Shown piece after piece: positions 24,101 to 36,448 of a stretch of DNA of 64,000 bases. How positions within the stretch are numbered: position 1 is the first letter of the stretch; the number at the start of each line of letters is the position of its first letter. Location: contig CM053813.1 in NCBI GenBank assembly GCA_028671895.1, positions 10,416,001 to 10,480,000 of the forward strand. The letters run 5' to 3'. A program made the position numbers and the translations under genes. The notes under the pieces are model-generated. The model searched no databases. It had not been told where the DNA came from and saw only the letters and a list, made by a program, of their open reading frames with translations. The DNA comes from Oenanthe sinensis (lineage: Eukaryota > Streptophyta > Magnoliopsida > Apiales > Apiaceae).

Positions 24101-25260
24101 GATTATTGAGTAAAGGCTAGAAGTGCTAATCAAAATGAACATACATTTTTCGGGACCCAACAATCAATAATTGGTATCCCAAAGAATATTGAAGATGCAC
24201 TGATTGATCCAGATTGGGTGATTGCATTGCAAGATGATCTCAATCAGTTCGAAGGCAGAATCTACTGAAGCTGGAACCCATACCAAAAGTCGAAGCTGAA
24301 ACTGATACAGTAAGGGTTTACAGAAACTGGATAATAATTGGCATTGTTATGAGGGACAAAGCCAAACTGGTTGCTACAGGTTAATATCAAGCAAAAGGTA
24401 TCGACGATGATAGAAACAGAATCTTCGGGACTTTCAAGATCTAACAGTAAGCACCAGTGACGAGACTTGATCCTCTTAGGACCTAACAATTGGGCCTAAC
24501 AAGATGAGGACCTAACAGAGTTAGGGATTCAAGCAAATTGTCAAGGACATGGTATGACACTCTAACTGCTAATTACTTAAAAATGATTTTATATTAGAGT
24601 AGTTATACACACATATATCTCTCTAGATTACAAAGCACACATAATGTCATATATATGTGCAAGTATACCATGATCATATTATATGTGGGTCTACTAACGA
24701 AAATTTGGCAAGAGTTTATTGCTAAGTTAATGCAGAGTAGGTACAACATGAGCATGTTGGAAGAGTTGCAATTCTTTTTAGATTACAAGTAATTCGAAAG
24801 AATGATGGCAATTAAAGTAAGTCAAGGATCTTTTGAAGATGCACAATTTAGAAGATTCTAGACCTGCCAAGACTTCTTGCCAACAGACCACTAAGCTTGA
24901 TCAGTGCAAATCAGGTATATGAACTGAAGTGACAAGCTATAGAGGTAATCAGCTCATTACTTATTCAAGTGCATAAAGACCATATATTTTATTCTCGATA
25001 TGCCTATGTGCAAGTTTCCAAGTGGATACTAGAGAATCTTATCTTATAGCTAAGTTATGAATTGTTAGATATCTTAGGGGATCACCAATTCTTGGAATCT
25101 GGGACCCTGAAGATAATAGGTTTAACCTAATTGGCTATATAGATATAGATAATGCAGGTTGTAAGAAAGACAGAGAAGTCATTCCTAGAAGCTGTCAACT
25201 TCAACAACTCTATTGATCTCTCGATACCACTTAAGGAACAAGCTCATGGACACCAGGTAT
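21181..25260 (+). pseudogene. copia-2 gag-pol, decayed and internally deleted
   Basis: Recognisable segments, in order, are a gag tail (LEDLYVVLKAYELE, about 21425-21485), a degenerate zinc-knuckle region (about 21720-21820), protease and pre-integrase text (22890-23330) and an integrase core stub ending in SDNGTEF (about 23530). Next come a late-integrase segment (23620-23730), RT text (DPDWV and LVATG, 24160-24480), RT thumb (MQSRYNMSM, about 24725) and RNase H (YLRGS, NAGCKKDR, about 25080-25180). The integrase jumps from just after GTEF to the late AEAINTA-type region, dropping the catalytic-Glu segment; copia-M has the same junction. A Ser/Asp-rich linker remains open at 23679-23924. Domain order and RNase H text fit the Sirevirus group. 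Confidence 0.75.
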
Positions 25261-25399
25261 CATTTCTTTTGAGATTGTCCTTAGTAGAATAACTTGCAGA
25301 TATTTGTTAAACAACTTAATGAATTCATTCTATCTAAGTTGATTAGTGAATTTGGGATATTATTTATATGCATATATGTTGGAAATCCCATCTGCAAGA

Positions 25400-26620
25400 A
25401 ATTCTTAAATGAGTTCACAAGTATTAAATTGTCCATATTTAAAGGACTTGTGAATTTATTTTAAATCCAGTTCCTCATGCTTATTGCTACTAGTTTAATT
25501 ATCATGCTTACATTGTAATATGCATAAGTGGTAGTTAAATTATTTAGTATAAGTTAGAAGCATAATTATTTGTGTGTTAAATATTTGATGAGTATTAGTC
25601 AATGATATCTTGCTTAATTGCTCTGATATTTTGCTCTGACATTTTTAAATATTTTATTACAAATAATTGTGATACTTTTGATATTAGTGACAGTACTTAG
25701 AATTTCTGTTCTAAATAAATAATGCATATTTCAAAACTCACTAATATTGGGAGACGAAGTATTTTCTAAGTTATGTGTATAAAATTTTCAATGTTTTATA
25801 TACTTAGAAAATATTTCTAAAATTTGAGTTTATTTGCGAGGGATTGTTATAAGAATCATGAGTATTAAATGTCAATATTTAAAGAACTTGTGAATTTCTA
25901 TTCAACTATTTTCTCGAGCTTACGTATATCATTAATAATTGTTATAAGTATAATTGTAATATGCTAGAGTGACAATTATTAGATATAGTGTAGGAAGTTA
26001 GATGCTAATATTCAATCTTATGAATATTTTAGTATTTAGCGAAATTATTTTATCCTATTAAAATTATGGATTGAAGCAATACAATGATTATCAGTTTCAT
26101 AATTTTGATTTGATAAAATATAAGAAGCACAATTTCTTGCATCTTGAAATTATTGATAAATATCAAATAATTGGTATCATCGTGCAATTAATTGTGATAT
26201 TTTTAATATTAGTGATAACACAAGTTGCGTTTCTGAAATCACTAATAATAAAAATATGTCTTAATGCTTATTGTTCTACTGAATGATTGCTATGTTTATT
26301 TGATATATATGCATGTGATTGGCAATTGCTTAGTGCAGCATAAGTATTTAATTTATTTTGATTTGTTTAAATCATGATGATATAAAACAATTCAGTGATA
26401 TATTGGTTCCATGATTTAAGTATATTAAAATAAATTCGAAGCATAATTATTTGTAGTATAATTATTATCTTTTATTACTTTGTGATAATTGAATAATATT
26501 TTATTATAAAATAATTGTGATATATTGATACTAATGGATTTGCTTAGTTTTTATTCTAAGTAAAAATTGGTTTTTGAAAAAGCCGTTAGTATTAATATAT
26601 TTAGTTTTCTTTCTTTGACT
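25400..26620 (+). repeat. Tandem ~440-bp stem-loop modules after pol in copia-2
   Basis: Diverged repeats begin near 25405 (AGTATTAAATTGTCC), 25853 (AGTATTAAATGTC) and about 26290; ATTGTAATATGC recurs at about 25515 and 25954. Each carries an inverted repeat: ATATTAGTGA (25681) with TCACTAATAT (25738); ATTAGTGAT (26208) with ATCACTAAT (26239); and about 17-bp imperfect arms at 26522 and 26583. An inner TTAGAA/TTCTAA or CTTAG/CTAAG stem is seen in the first and third. Non-coding; position is between RNase H and the 3' end. Confidence 0.6.
25918..26120 (+). repeat. 203-bp segment shared in inverted orientation with 7219-7421
   Basis: Part of the second stem-loop module. See 7219-7421 for the match. 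It contains a hairpin with arms AAAATTATG and CATAATTTT (about 26060-26107). Confidence 0.8.
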
Positions 26621-27640
26621 GATTCCTGAATGTATTTAAAAGAAATTTTTGTCTATTTCTTTTTCAAAACGTTTTATTCAAAGATACATTCATTTTTCTA
26701 TCAGTTTCAGAGAAGAAAACTTCAAAATTCTTTTTCAAAACTTTTCTTTTGAAAAACTTTTGATTTACAGCCCTACTTTATTTTTCCAATCCTAGGGTGT
26801 GAATCAAACTTTTCTTGAGGATAATCTTTCTTTAAATCTCAAAATATTTTATCCTCTCTCCAAAGCTGGTTTTAAATGCTATATTTTCAAAACCATTTTC
26901 TCTCTTAATTTTTCTTTTTAAAGTGGCAGAAACTTTGTGACTGCTATTTTATTTGGAAAAATTGTTTTAACTTCGAGGTATCAACCATTTGTAAAATGAT
27001 TTGTTTTTAAATACTTGTGTCAATGTATGTTTCACATTGATTCTGAGTAACTAAACAGTGGTTGTTGCTTTGAAGGCCTAGTACTGTATTGTTAAGCATT
27101 CATTCACCCCAATTGTCATGTTTTCATTTTAAGTCGGAGATATTATCAGGCAGACGAAAATGATGTAAATCATAATTGAATTATGAGTCGGAAAATCATT
27201 ATCTTCTATCTGATAAGGATGTTTTGCAAAACTATTTTCAAAACTTACAGTATTTAGGTTTTAATGGAAAAGAGTCATTTTAATTGAGATAAAATTTGGT
27301 AAAAGAGTTGAGTTTCTTATTTGGTGTAAATTCCCGCGTTTTATTATGGGAAGTTTGCCTTATAAGAAATTCATAAGGGATAGATTTTTTCTCTGATACT
27401 CCCGCGTTTTATTATGGGATAAGTATCTTAAAGAAAATTTCTATTGGTTTCATGTTCTTAAATGATAAATCTTTAGAACCGACAAAACTCTTTTACTAAA
27501 AGTGCTTTAATGCAATCGTTTATCATTCCTTCTTATATTTTTCCTTCTCCTTGAGATAAAAAATATATATGTTTTGGAATGTTAAGGTGATTATTTCGTT
27601 TTATCTTATTTAATTGATTTTATCCGTTTAGCCCCCAGTG
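26621..27640 (+). other. Non-coding A/T-rich interior of copia-2
   Basis: No coding signal. It has T-rich stretches (26640-26960) and one exact 20-bp direct repeat (core CCCGCGTTTTATTATGGGA) at 27332 and 27400, 68 bp apart. Otherwise I see nothing. Confidence 0.6.
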
Positions 27641-29528
27641 GCTACAGAAGCTGGCCAGGAGGTTGAAAACCCATCAATCTCTTACCCAGGCCATAATACC
27701 AAACACTCATTCATCCACTTCCATATATTAACCCTTGGAGATATAAGGAACTTATGTTAGTTAGAGGTTGATAAGGGAGAAACTGCACTTGATGCAGCAA
27801 ATAAGGATGAAGTCGGAAGTGCACCCACAGCTCTACCTCCAGCGAAGTAAAGAAGTATATAACTGAGGTATCTGTAAGCTCATCTGTATTTTCTCAAAAG
27901 GATGCAGAGCTGAAAAGGCAATAAAACTGTCTGTGGAATCATTCTCTCAACAGGGTGAGTCCATTGAAATTCGCTCGTCAGCCAGAGCATCTTGTAATGA
28001 GTCAAGCACACCACTAGCGCTCACGCTGATGGTAAGCCTAAATAGATAAATTCTAGGAACACATTGCAAGACGTGCACAGTGAGAGGTATAGGCATGTTA
28101 ACAAATTACCCGTCATTGGGTTACGAGGGAAACGTAGACTCTAAATTGCCATTCATTACATTGTCTACTACGTCGCCCCTCCTGGAAGGAACATTTCCAG
28201 ATCCTGAAAAGGAATGTCCACCTCCCGTTTACGGAGAAGGTGTGAGGCAACTCCTTGATAGAACAAGGCAGGATTCCCTAACAGATTTTAAAATCTTGGG
28301 ATAACCCATCTCAAAGAGGTGAGGCTCCACTAGATAGTGATTTAGCAATTGCTATTGAGTCTGGTGATGAGACAGTGCTTATGCATGATAGATCAAGAAC
28401 ATCTCTACGAGGCAATTCTCCACTTGATAGTGATTCAGTTCATTTTGATGAATCAGGTGATGAGAATATGAATGAATTGACGGATTTCACTTGCAGGTAC
28501 AGAAGGCTATATTTGAAATGCAGAGTGAAAGTGAGAGAGAGAAACACTTAAGTGAAAGTGAGGGAGAGATACACTTGAGTGAGAGATAGGGAGAGAAAGA
28601 GTGAAACACTTAAAATGCTCGATACTAAAGTGTAAACACCAACAGAACGTAGTAGAAGTGAGGAAACCTTAAGCCAAACACTTACCCTTGCTACTTGCTA
28701 CTTTTGGAAGAAAAGCTACTATATTTTTCCCGATCAATGACAGACGAGAACCTTCTTTGGAAGACAAACCATTCAAAAGTGGGCCATTGGAGGATTCCTC
28801 AACTAAGGGGGAGAAGTTATAGGAAGAAAAAGGAGAAGTTAATCAAGTCTTATCTTCGTACTTTGGAAAAGTTAATATCCTAAAGGGGTTCGTATCCTGG
28901 ATCATTAAGGGAAGTTCCTGGATCCTTAAGGGGAAAAGGGGTTCGCATCCTTGGGAGAAGTTAATATCCATAGGGGGAGATTTGAGACGAGAAAAAGAAA
29001 ATCTTATCTTCTGATCCTGAGGGGAAACAACAGAAATATGGGAGAATCAAGAAGCTGTATTCTATACTTGAAAGGAGTTGTCATAAGAGGATTCCTAATC
29101 CAAGTGGGAAGAATAGAGGACTATTCCATTGATTTTCTAAAGGGAGAAGAAGAATAAGAAGGAGAATCACATTCTCAGGGGGAGAACATTATTTGAGCAA
29201 TGTTCTATATTTTATTGAAGATGTTCCCATGAATTTTGATTCTTATGAAGCTCAGTTTATGATAAGTTCTTTGTAGGTCAAGTTATGAAGGATTTTGAAG
29301 CAGAGAAAAGCTCAAACACAGAGGAATGAAGATGATATCTATTGAAGATGCGTTCAGTGATAAAGAAACACTCATTTTCTATTTCTCTTTACTTTATAGA
29401 AATCTGGAAATGTATTATATGATCCAGAACCCAAGTAGTATTATTTACAAGTCTAGAGCATTAATATTTTCTTGTAGTTAGTTGAGTTATCCTCTAGGGA
29501 TTTGTTTGTTAATCTCTACCAAACAAAT
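27641..29528 (+). pseudogene. Possible remnant of an extra 3' ORF in copia-2
   Basis: More GC-rich and less stop-laden than the preceding kilobase, with short open pieces in one strand (for example 28080-28304, Pro/Glu-rich). It sits in the place of the env-like frame of Sireviruses, between pol and the PPT. 28515-28610 is a degenerate AGTGAAAGTGAGAGAGA repeat, and 28870-28990 repeats the purine-rich word TTAAGGGG / AGGGGGAG. I cannot align it with the copia-A frame by eye, so the identity is inferred from position only. Confidence 0.3.
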
Positions 29529-29537
29529 AGGGGGAGA
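29529..29537 (+). other. Polypurine tract of copia-2
   Basis: AGGGGGAGA directly before the TG of the 3' LTR, identical in core to the copia-A PPT. Confidence 0.88.
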
Positions 29538-29538
29538 T

Positions 29539-31333
29539 TGAAAGGCTGTATGTATAGACCTATATGTAACATAGGGTTATAACTCAACACAAGAACAGGA
29601 CGTGTAAATAATATGAAGTTATCACCGGAATCAGGAAGACATGAAGACAAAGGATAAAGAAGAAATCTACAGACTTGAAGCATTAGCTCACTGGAAGAAG
29701 TTCATTAATATGTTCATGCCTCAGTGAAGAATAAAGGTTGAAGTATTCAAGGATGTGGAAGCAGTGAAGCAGTTGTCAAAGTACCAGAAAGATTCTAGTG
29801 ATCCAAATCTGCAAGTTAGTCAAGCAATGAATTGCAGAGCTCAAGTACATGAATCGATAAGATAGAATATACGGCAAATACAAAGAATCAAAATATTAGA
29901 TGGAATCTTGGAGTCTATTATAGATTGCTGGAGGAAGTTCATTCATATGTTTAGACTTCAGTGAAGGATAAAGTTCGAAGATGTTCAGGGTTTCAGATAT
30001 GTTTGTGGTTCAGCATAAGTGCCAAAAGATTCCAATGTACTTACAATCGAAGCACTTCTAATCAACAAGGAACAAATTCAATTGTATTGTAAAGAAGATG
30101 TGAAGATCAAGATCGTGTTAGTCGTTTGTGAACCAGACCAGTTGCACCAAACGTCAGCACAAAAGAGATTGAGAATTGCATCTATGAATCAGAAGAATTG
30201 ACTGTATGATTAAATTAGTAACAAGTGAAGTGGTATGTGACTAAGCCCAGAATAAATCAATGTCGAATTAACAAGGAAATATTTATTTGACTTGGTTGCA
30301 GTGGAAGAAAATATATTAAGGGCTTATCAGGTTCGAATTTGGCTAAGTAAAGAAGACTACAGAAGCTGTATCCAGAAGTCAACTTGGTCAAGCTGTTTCG
30401 TCTCATTCACCGATGGTTAACAAGCTATTTTGTCTTATTCACAGATGGTTAACAACCATCGGGTGAAATGGAAAAGAATTGGTGAAATGAAAAGGGCTTA
30501 TTTTGTCTTATATGCCGATAGTTATTAACTATCGGAAAAGGAAACAAAAGCAAAGAACCCACCAACCCACTTTCCGATGGTTACCAAAGCTTTGAAGTAA
30601 TTGATTTTATTTCAAGAATTCTTTTAATCCTCCGATACTTATTCTACAGACTCATCGAGGGTTAAACAATTAATCAGTAAATGTTCCCGATACTTACGAA
30701 GAAAAAGAAGCGAAGCTGCAACTAGTTTACTTGGCACAAAATGGGCCACGTATCTTAGTTGAAAAAGTCTACACATAAGCTGAAGCAGAGCCATTCATTT
30801 GGATCAGTCTTCAACAACACAGCAAAAATAACCAGAGAGAGAGAAGACGAAGCCGGAGAGGAGAAACACTCAGAAAATCTATACCTCCTCACCGGAGATG
30901 TATTAGTGGCCGGTCCCTTAACGGAAAATGTTCAGAGCCACTATATATCACTCTCTACGGTCTTAGTTTCCTTTGTACTGATCTAGAAATATTTGTATAG
31001 GAAATTGAGAGTTATATTTTTGTTAAGCAGCGAAGAACTTGTTCTTCGGACCGGATTTGTTGGCCGGGTGTAGCAACCTCAGGGTTTATATTTATCAAAT
31101 GATATATTCCCCGAATCTTGTGTTATTTATTTTCCTGCTGATTTTCTAGAACCGAAATGATTAATCCTAAACACAGAAAATTAGTAAGCAGCTCCGTAAA
31201 CACTATTCACCTCAAGAACACGAGCCCACTAACCGAACTCTAAATTATTTATCCGTAAAAGATTCGAAAGAATTTTTTAATTTAGTGAGTATCGTATTCA
31301 ACCCCCCTTCTACGATACTTCCGGGGCCTAACA
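29539..31333 (+). repeat. 3' LTR of copia-2
   Basis: Same length as the 5' LTR (offset 11,384 bp throughout, so no indel). One substitution was found (C at 30366). It ends CCTAACA and is followed by the ATTAG duplication and the resumption of gypsy-1. Confidence 0.95.
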
Positions 31334-31338
31334 ATTAG

Positions 31339-32606
31339 TGTTTATAAAAATGACCAAGTGCACTCAATTTAAGTTTGAGGTTTAACATCGAGGTATTAGA
31401 ATGAGGATATTGTGAAGTCTAAAGGTCATTATCATCTTGTAATTAATTAACGAATTCAGTTATACTTATTAGTAGTATAACTAGTTGTTTCGATAAAGGG
31501 AACTAATATAGATTATTATATCTATTGATAGAACTTCAGGGAGATGTAATGTACCTTCGATATGCATCATGGACACCAGGCAAGATTCCTAACTCTATTC
31601 TTTGAATTCTATTACAGAATATTTTGATTTTTGTATATGCAAGTGTCTTAAATTCTTGACTTTATAACAATTTATTAGTTATAAAACTTTGTTTTGTATA
31701 AACTGTTTATATCAATCAAGAACTGTATTTTTCCCCTTTCCTACTTGATTCTTTTACGACTCTGAATTCTTGAAAATTTAGAGTTCGTATAGCAAGTAGT
31801 TAGAGATACTTGTTAGAGTATCGAGTTACACCTTTCGTACTCCATAGTTGATCGGGAGTAGTATTATAAATTCACGACATTAGTCGTTATTAAATAAGGA
31901 ACTCCTCTTTGGAATATATTTTTATATTATTTAATAATGGATAATTATTATTCATTATGAGTTAATATCTTTTAAAATAATTAAATGATTATTTTGATTG
32001 GATTAAATATTATTTAAAGTAAGTAAATACATTTAATCCCTTTTATTATTAATTATTTTTTGAAAAGGATATTTAATAGTATTTAAATTTTGATTAAATA
32101 TTTTAAAATATTTAAACTCTTTTATTATTAATTATTATTTGAAAAGGAGATTTAATAGTATTTAAATCTTGATTAAATATTTTAATATATTTAATCCATT
32201 TAATTATTAATTATTATTTAAAAACGAGATTTAATAGTATTTAAATCTTGATTAAATATTTTAAATTTCTTTTAAAATATTTAAATATTATTTAAAATTC
32301 AATAAATATTATTTAAATATTAAACAATTACTTCTAAACCATTTGAAGCCTTTCAAGTATTATTTGAGGTTCAAAATGATCCTTAAAAATATTAATTGAC
32401 CCTTAAAATATATTAGCAATTATCCTAGAACTTTTAATATTATTTTTAAATTAAATAATAATTAAGAGTCGATGATTCAAATATATTACAATAAATTTGT
32501 GTTAACAAGTCCACATTAGGGAATGAATAAACAACTTTGACATTCTTCCAATATATATATACTTGTGCCATTACGGGCCAGTATCTTGTACTATTAAGTA
32601 TTCTTC
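31339..32606 (+). repeat. 3' LTR of gypsy-1, second part, truncated
   Basis: Resumes exactly where 18154 left off and follows 9077-10173 of the 5' LTR. It keeps about 175 bp (31720-31897) missing from the 5' copy and a diverged 78-bp array (32033-32265). It stops at ACTATTAAGTAT near 32606, where unrelated copia-M sequence starts. The last 1.36 kb of the LTR are not found anywhere in the window. Confidence 0.88.
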
Positions 32607-35350
32607 GTTGAGTTATTTCATTCAGACTTTCAATCACCTTCTAGTTTTACATCATTTATGTCCTAAAAGAATTTGACTTCAATGAGTAGCCGAGAAAAAT
32701 TCTTCCATGAACCTTAACTTCAAACTTGCCAAGATACTCATCTAAATCTTCAATAATTATCAATTTCCTCCAAACACACGAAGGAGCTTCAGTGTTTTCT
32801 TCTGGTTGGCCATTTACTCATATGATGTCTTTTCCCGATCTTTGTTGATTAAAGCAGCATGTTGTGTTAATTGCTTCAGCTTTAAAGTACCTTTATAAGT
32901 GTAGACTTCATTTAGAACATCATTCGCGAAATTCAGTTCCAATATCTGACTTAAAAGTTCTCACAGCTTACTTTGCTTCTAACTTGATCTTCCTGACGTG
33001 ATCAATCACCATCTGTGACATTTTGTCTGTTGAATGCACGAACATTACCAACTTGTAACTAAGGTTGTCAACATCCACCACTAAGCATATGTCTTCCTTG
33101 ACGTAACTTGCTTTAGTGTGATGCATTCATTGACTTCCCTATATGACATACTTTAAAATGTCCTTCTAGATAGAATTCTAAATGAAACAGTCCTCTCACC
33201 AATTTCATCTTTACTAAAGAATCCATTGTCTTGTTCACCAAGTGTGAGTGCTTCTTTTGCCATAGCTAACTCTTTACTGATGAAGATTTACTAAAAATTT
33301 CACTTCACCTTTGCATACAAAATCCATGTCAGCTACAGACAAATATTATCACTCTCAGTTGAGTGAGCTTCCAACCTTCTTGTTTGAGATCAAACACTTT
33401 TCCTTTTCAATGCTTTTCCAGAACACCCTTGAACAAAGAATTCCCTAATGCCCTGTAGATAGTTCTCAAGTCCATTGACAAGAAAGATTCTTCCACTGAT
33501 GACAATACCAAAAATCATTATAGCCAAATCTTTCGTACATCCTTTGTTGTCATCTTCAAAGGTTACCGGTGGGTAGGCTTTCTCAACCAACTGTGATAAC
33601 AGAGGTCCAATCTTGATCATATGCCTCGAACAGTAAATATCACAAAATCACATAACTTTTATCTTTTGTTACATACTCTGCAATCACAAATGATTAAGTT
33701 TCTTGGTACTCAATTTCAATTGAGTCCAGATGGGTTAAAGATGTTAGTTTCAACAGTGGTAACAACAGCTTCAATATGCATAATAGAAAATTCAGTACTA
33801 TCTACTTTAATAATTCTACACATGTATAACAGATGTAAAGCAGATTTACAGATATTCAATCATTTTCTAAAAGCACATGGATAGAAGAACTAATAAATTA
33901 ATTAGTAATCATGTCTAATCCATTTCTATTGTTGTCTAACATTTTAACTATCTCTAATTATCCAAGTCAATTTTAGATTAAGCCTTGAATCTACAAATTT
34001 TACTGACTGCTTGGATAATTCTACCATTTTTTAATCATCTTATCCCTAACAAGCAACACATGATCTGATATGACATTTAAATGCAACTATGTGAGTGGGA
34101 GCAAATCATATGAAAATAAGCACATAAACAATTTCAATTAAGAACAAATATAAAATATCTGATCTATGACATGTTTGTCTATTTATAAATTTTCACAACA
34201 TTAGCAGAGGTATTAAATCACAGAAGATTTAAATCAAGTTCTAGTAAATGTTTAGGGATACACTTAACCGTCTAGAACACCCTATCTAATTCTAGATATT
34301 TACTTTACTACATAAACTATCAAGTATGAAATGTACTAATTAAACTCATGAACCCTAGCATGCAATCTTATTCTTAGCAATCAATTAAGCATTTAAGTCC
34401 TAATATGCTAACATGCTAACATGCTGGCATGAATATAATACACTTCAATACCTAATCATCATACAGTTCTGAATTAGATAAACGTATACTAGTCAGAATG
34501 TGTACCTGTGAAGTGCTTAGTGTTTCATCTACAGTGTTGGTCATTCATACCACATTTGGTTCATCATTGTCATTGATAAAATCATCCTTGCATTTAACTT
34601 CACCAACAAATGCTTTCCCTTGTTGCATCCTCGCTAATGTATGAGATTCTTGCTACAACCCGACATAGTGTCTGTCATCATTTGCTTTTAGAAGCTTCTT
34701 CAAACTGTGTAGCAAACCCTGATCTTGTCTTTGAATTCCAATCATCCCAGTCTTGCAACCGCCTCTTGAAATTTTCTTGAAAATCTCCTTTATGGAATCT
34801 ATAGGTAATGATCTTAGATTAAGAATTAGGATTCCGTCTGAATATGATGTCACTGAATTTCCTGTTGCCCTGCGGAGTTGACTTGCAGTCTAGTTCTCAA
34901 GATATTCCAAAGTGTCAAAATTCACATACAACACCTTGACCACTACTTTGAGCTACAACATTTTCAATTCAGCTTCTTGGATCAATTCATTTCTATTCAG
35001 AGGTTCTAAACCTTGACGTCAATCAAATTTGGTTCCTGGGTCAAAAATACAGTGGATATGCTAATAACCTGTTGTACCAAATATTAACTTCTTCAGCTCT
35101 TGTTCTAGTTCATAGGTCTTCAACACATACAGTTCTTCTACGAACAATGTAGTTGTATCCTTAAATCCCTGTTGACTGTAATCCCTCTATTCCAGATGAT
35201 CTGTAGTGTTAGCATGAATTTCCTGTAATCTCCTTGTACAATAATCTTTAAGGTTTGTACTGAGATGTCAGGTATTCCGGTCTGTTCTCCTTCACTACTT
35301 TAACCCCGTAGATTTTTCATCCAAAAATACAAATCAAATTACCCAAAAAC
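32607..35350 (-). pseudogene. copia-M gag-pol, decayed, 3' truncated
   Basis: Minus-strand traces include gag tail and zinc-knuckle region (about 34650-34860), protease C-terminus and pre-integrase text (DDNKGCTKD, about 33540), integrase with GTEF (about 32930), and late integrase text (LGKF, FLGYS; about 32690-32740). Between GTEF and the late region it has the same deletion junction as copia-2, so the D-D-E glutamate segment is absent. It keeps a stretch after that junction that copia-2 has lost, so copia-2 is not simply a copy of this one. Many stops; no function. Confidence 0.72.
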
Positions 35351-36434
35351 TGTACCCAAATTAATCTCTTCTTTTTCAGCTTCTAAAATATTAGTTGGAC
35401 CCTATGGAGTAAACCTTTGTGGAAATTAATACCACTATTTCTTCAACCTGTTCCAGAATTAACTTCATTGGATAATCTTCAGTCAATTTTAGTTGTCTTT
35501 AATACCCGGAAAAATCTTCAACTACAAACTCCTTCGAACACCCTTAATTAATATTTAAGAAAATTTAAATTTACAAAATTTTTAATTTTCTTAGAAAATA
35601 AATTAATAAAAAAAATTGGAAATAATTAATTTTCAAGAATAATTGAAATTTCTTAAAAATTAAAAATCTGTATTTAAATATTTTAAGAAAATTTTAGTTT
35701 TCAAGAATTTTAAATTTTCTGAAAAAATAAATAAATCTAAAATAAAAATTAAAGGGTACAAAACTTGGGATACCAAAATGACATTTTGGTTTAGTGGCGC
35801 TTAGTTTATTACATGGCGCAACAAAACTAATCAAGTGGTGACTTTGCCGCGCGTAGACTCAAAGTTTTTTTTCCTTTGCGTTGCGCGTATGTTGCGCTTC
35901 AATGCGTTGCGCGTATGTTACGCTTCAATCTCCCGCGTGTGACTTCGCGCGTGTAGCCTTCACCACTGGTCACCCATTTTGTTTACCCAAACAATATATA
36001 TTGATTTTTGGCCGAGACATATGTTTAAATAAATTCAATTTATAAATTTAATTTTAAAATTTATAAAATAAACTAATTAAAATTTATAAAATAAACTAAT
36101 AAAAGTATATGAAATAAATTTTATTAAAAAAATTTAATATTAAGTTTATAAAATAAACTAATTAAAATTTATAATGTAAACTTATAAAAGTTTATAAAAC
36201 AAATTTTATAATTGTTTATAAAATAAATTTAATAGTAAATTTATAAAATAAACTAATTAAAATTTATAACATAAACTAATAAAAGTTTATAAAACAAATT
36301 TTCTAAAGTTTATAAAATAAATTTATTAAAAGTTTATAATTAAACTTATCCAACAAAGCCTCCTTTTGAGTAAGCAGCTTAAGCTTGGTGAGATTCACTA
36401 GGTTACGAATCCTGACTTGTATGTCAATCAGACA
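35351..36434 (-). other. Untranslated leader of copia-M
   Basis: 36000-36350 is a tandem-like A/T run of TTTATAAAATAAACTAA words, as in copia-2. 35795-35950 is a GC-rich island with about nine GGCGC / TTGCGC / GCGCG words (for example the pair TTGCGCGTATGTTGCGC at 35881 and a near repeat at 35907), occupying the slot where copia-2 has its CCGATAGTTA pairs. 35500-35760 is A/T-rich. Confidence 0.6.
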
Positions 36435-36446
36435 GCTCTGATACTA
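36435..36446 (-). other. Primer binding site of copia-M
   Basis: On the minus strand it reads TAGTATCAGAGC, one base off the initiator-Met site, just after the LTR end GACCCAACA. Confidence 0.8.
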
Positions 36447-36448
36447 AT

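Larger units (their letters stand above)
18155..31333 (+). mobile_element. copia-2: young, complete but coding-defective Ty1/copia element
   Basis: This is a 13,179-bp insertion in the gypsy-1 3' LTR. It has ATTAG duplications on both sides (18150-18154 and 31334-31338), two 1795-bp LTRs bounded by TG...CA, an initiator-Met PBS and a PPT. By eye the LTRs differ at one base (T 18982 versus C 30366). At the commonly used rate of 1.3e-8 substitutions per site per year, that means tens of thousands of years or less. The interior encodes only fragments of a Sirevirus-like gag-pol, so the element must have been copied with proteins from another element. A solo LTR (56573-58510) and copia-M are relatives. 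Confidence 0.92.
7422..32606 (+). mobile_element. gypsy-1: long-LTR Ty3/gypsy element, interrupted by copia-2
   Basis: The 5' LTR (7422-11535), PBS, decayed gag-pol, PPT and the start of the 3' LTR (16523) are in order. The 3' LTR is split by copia-2 and resumes at 31339, then ends abruptly near 32606, about 1.36 kb short of full length. RNase H and RT traces and C-terminal pol traces indicate a chromovirus (Tekay/Del-like) element. The target duplication cannot be confirmed because the right end is gone; the left flank is TAAGC. Confidence 0.8.

Noticed and set aside
28515..28610. GA-rich repeats as a possible regulatory GAGA array
   Set aside because: Degenerate purine-rich repeats inside a decayed transposon interior; no promoter context.
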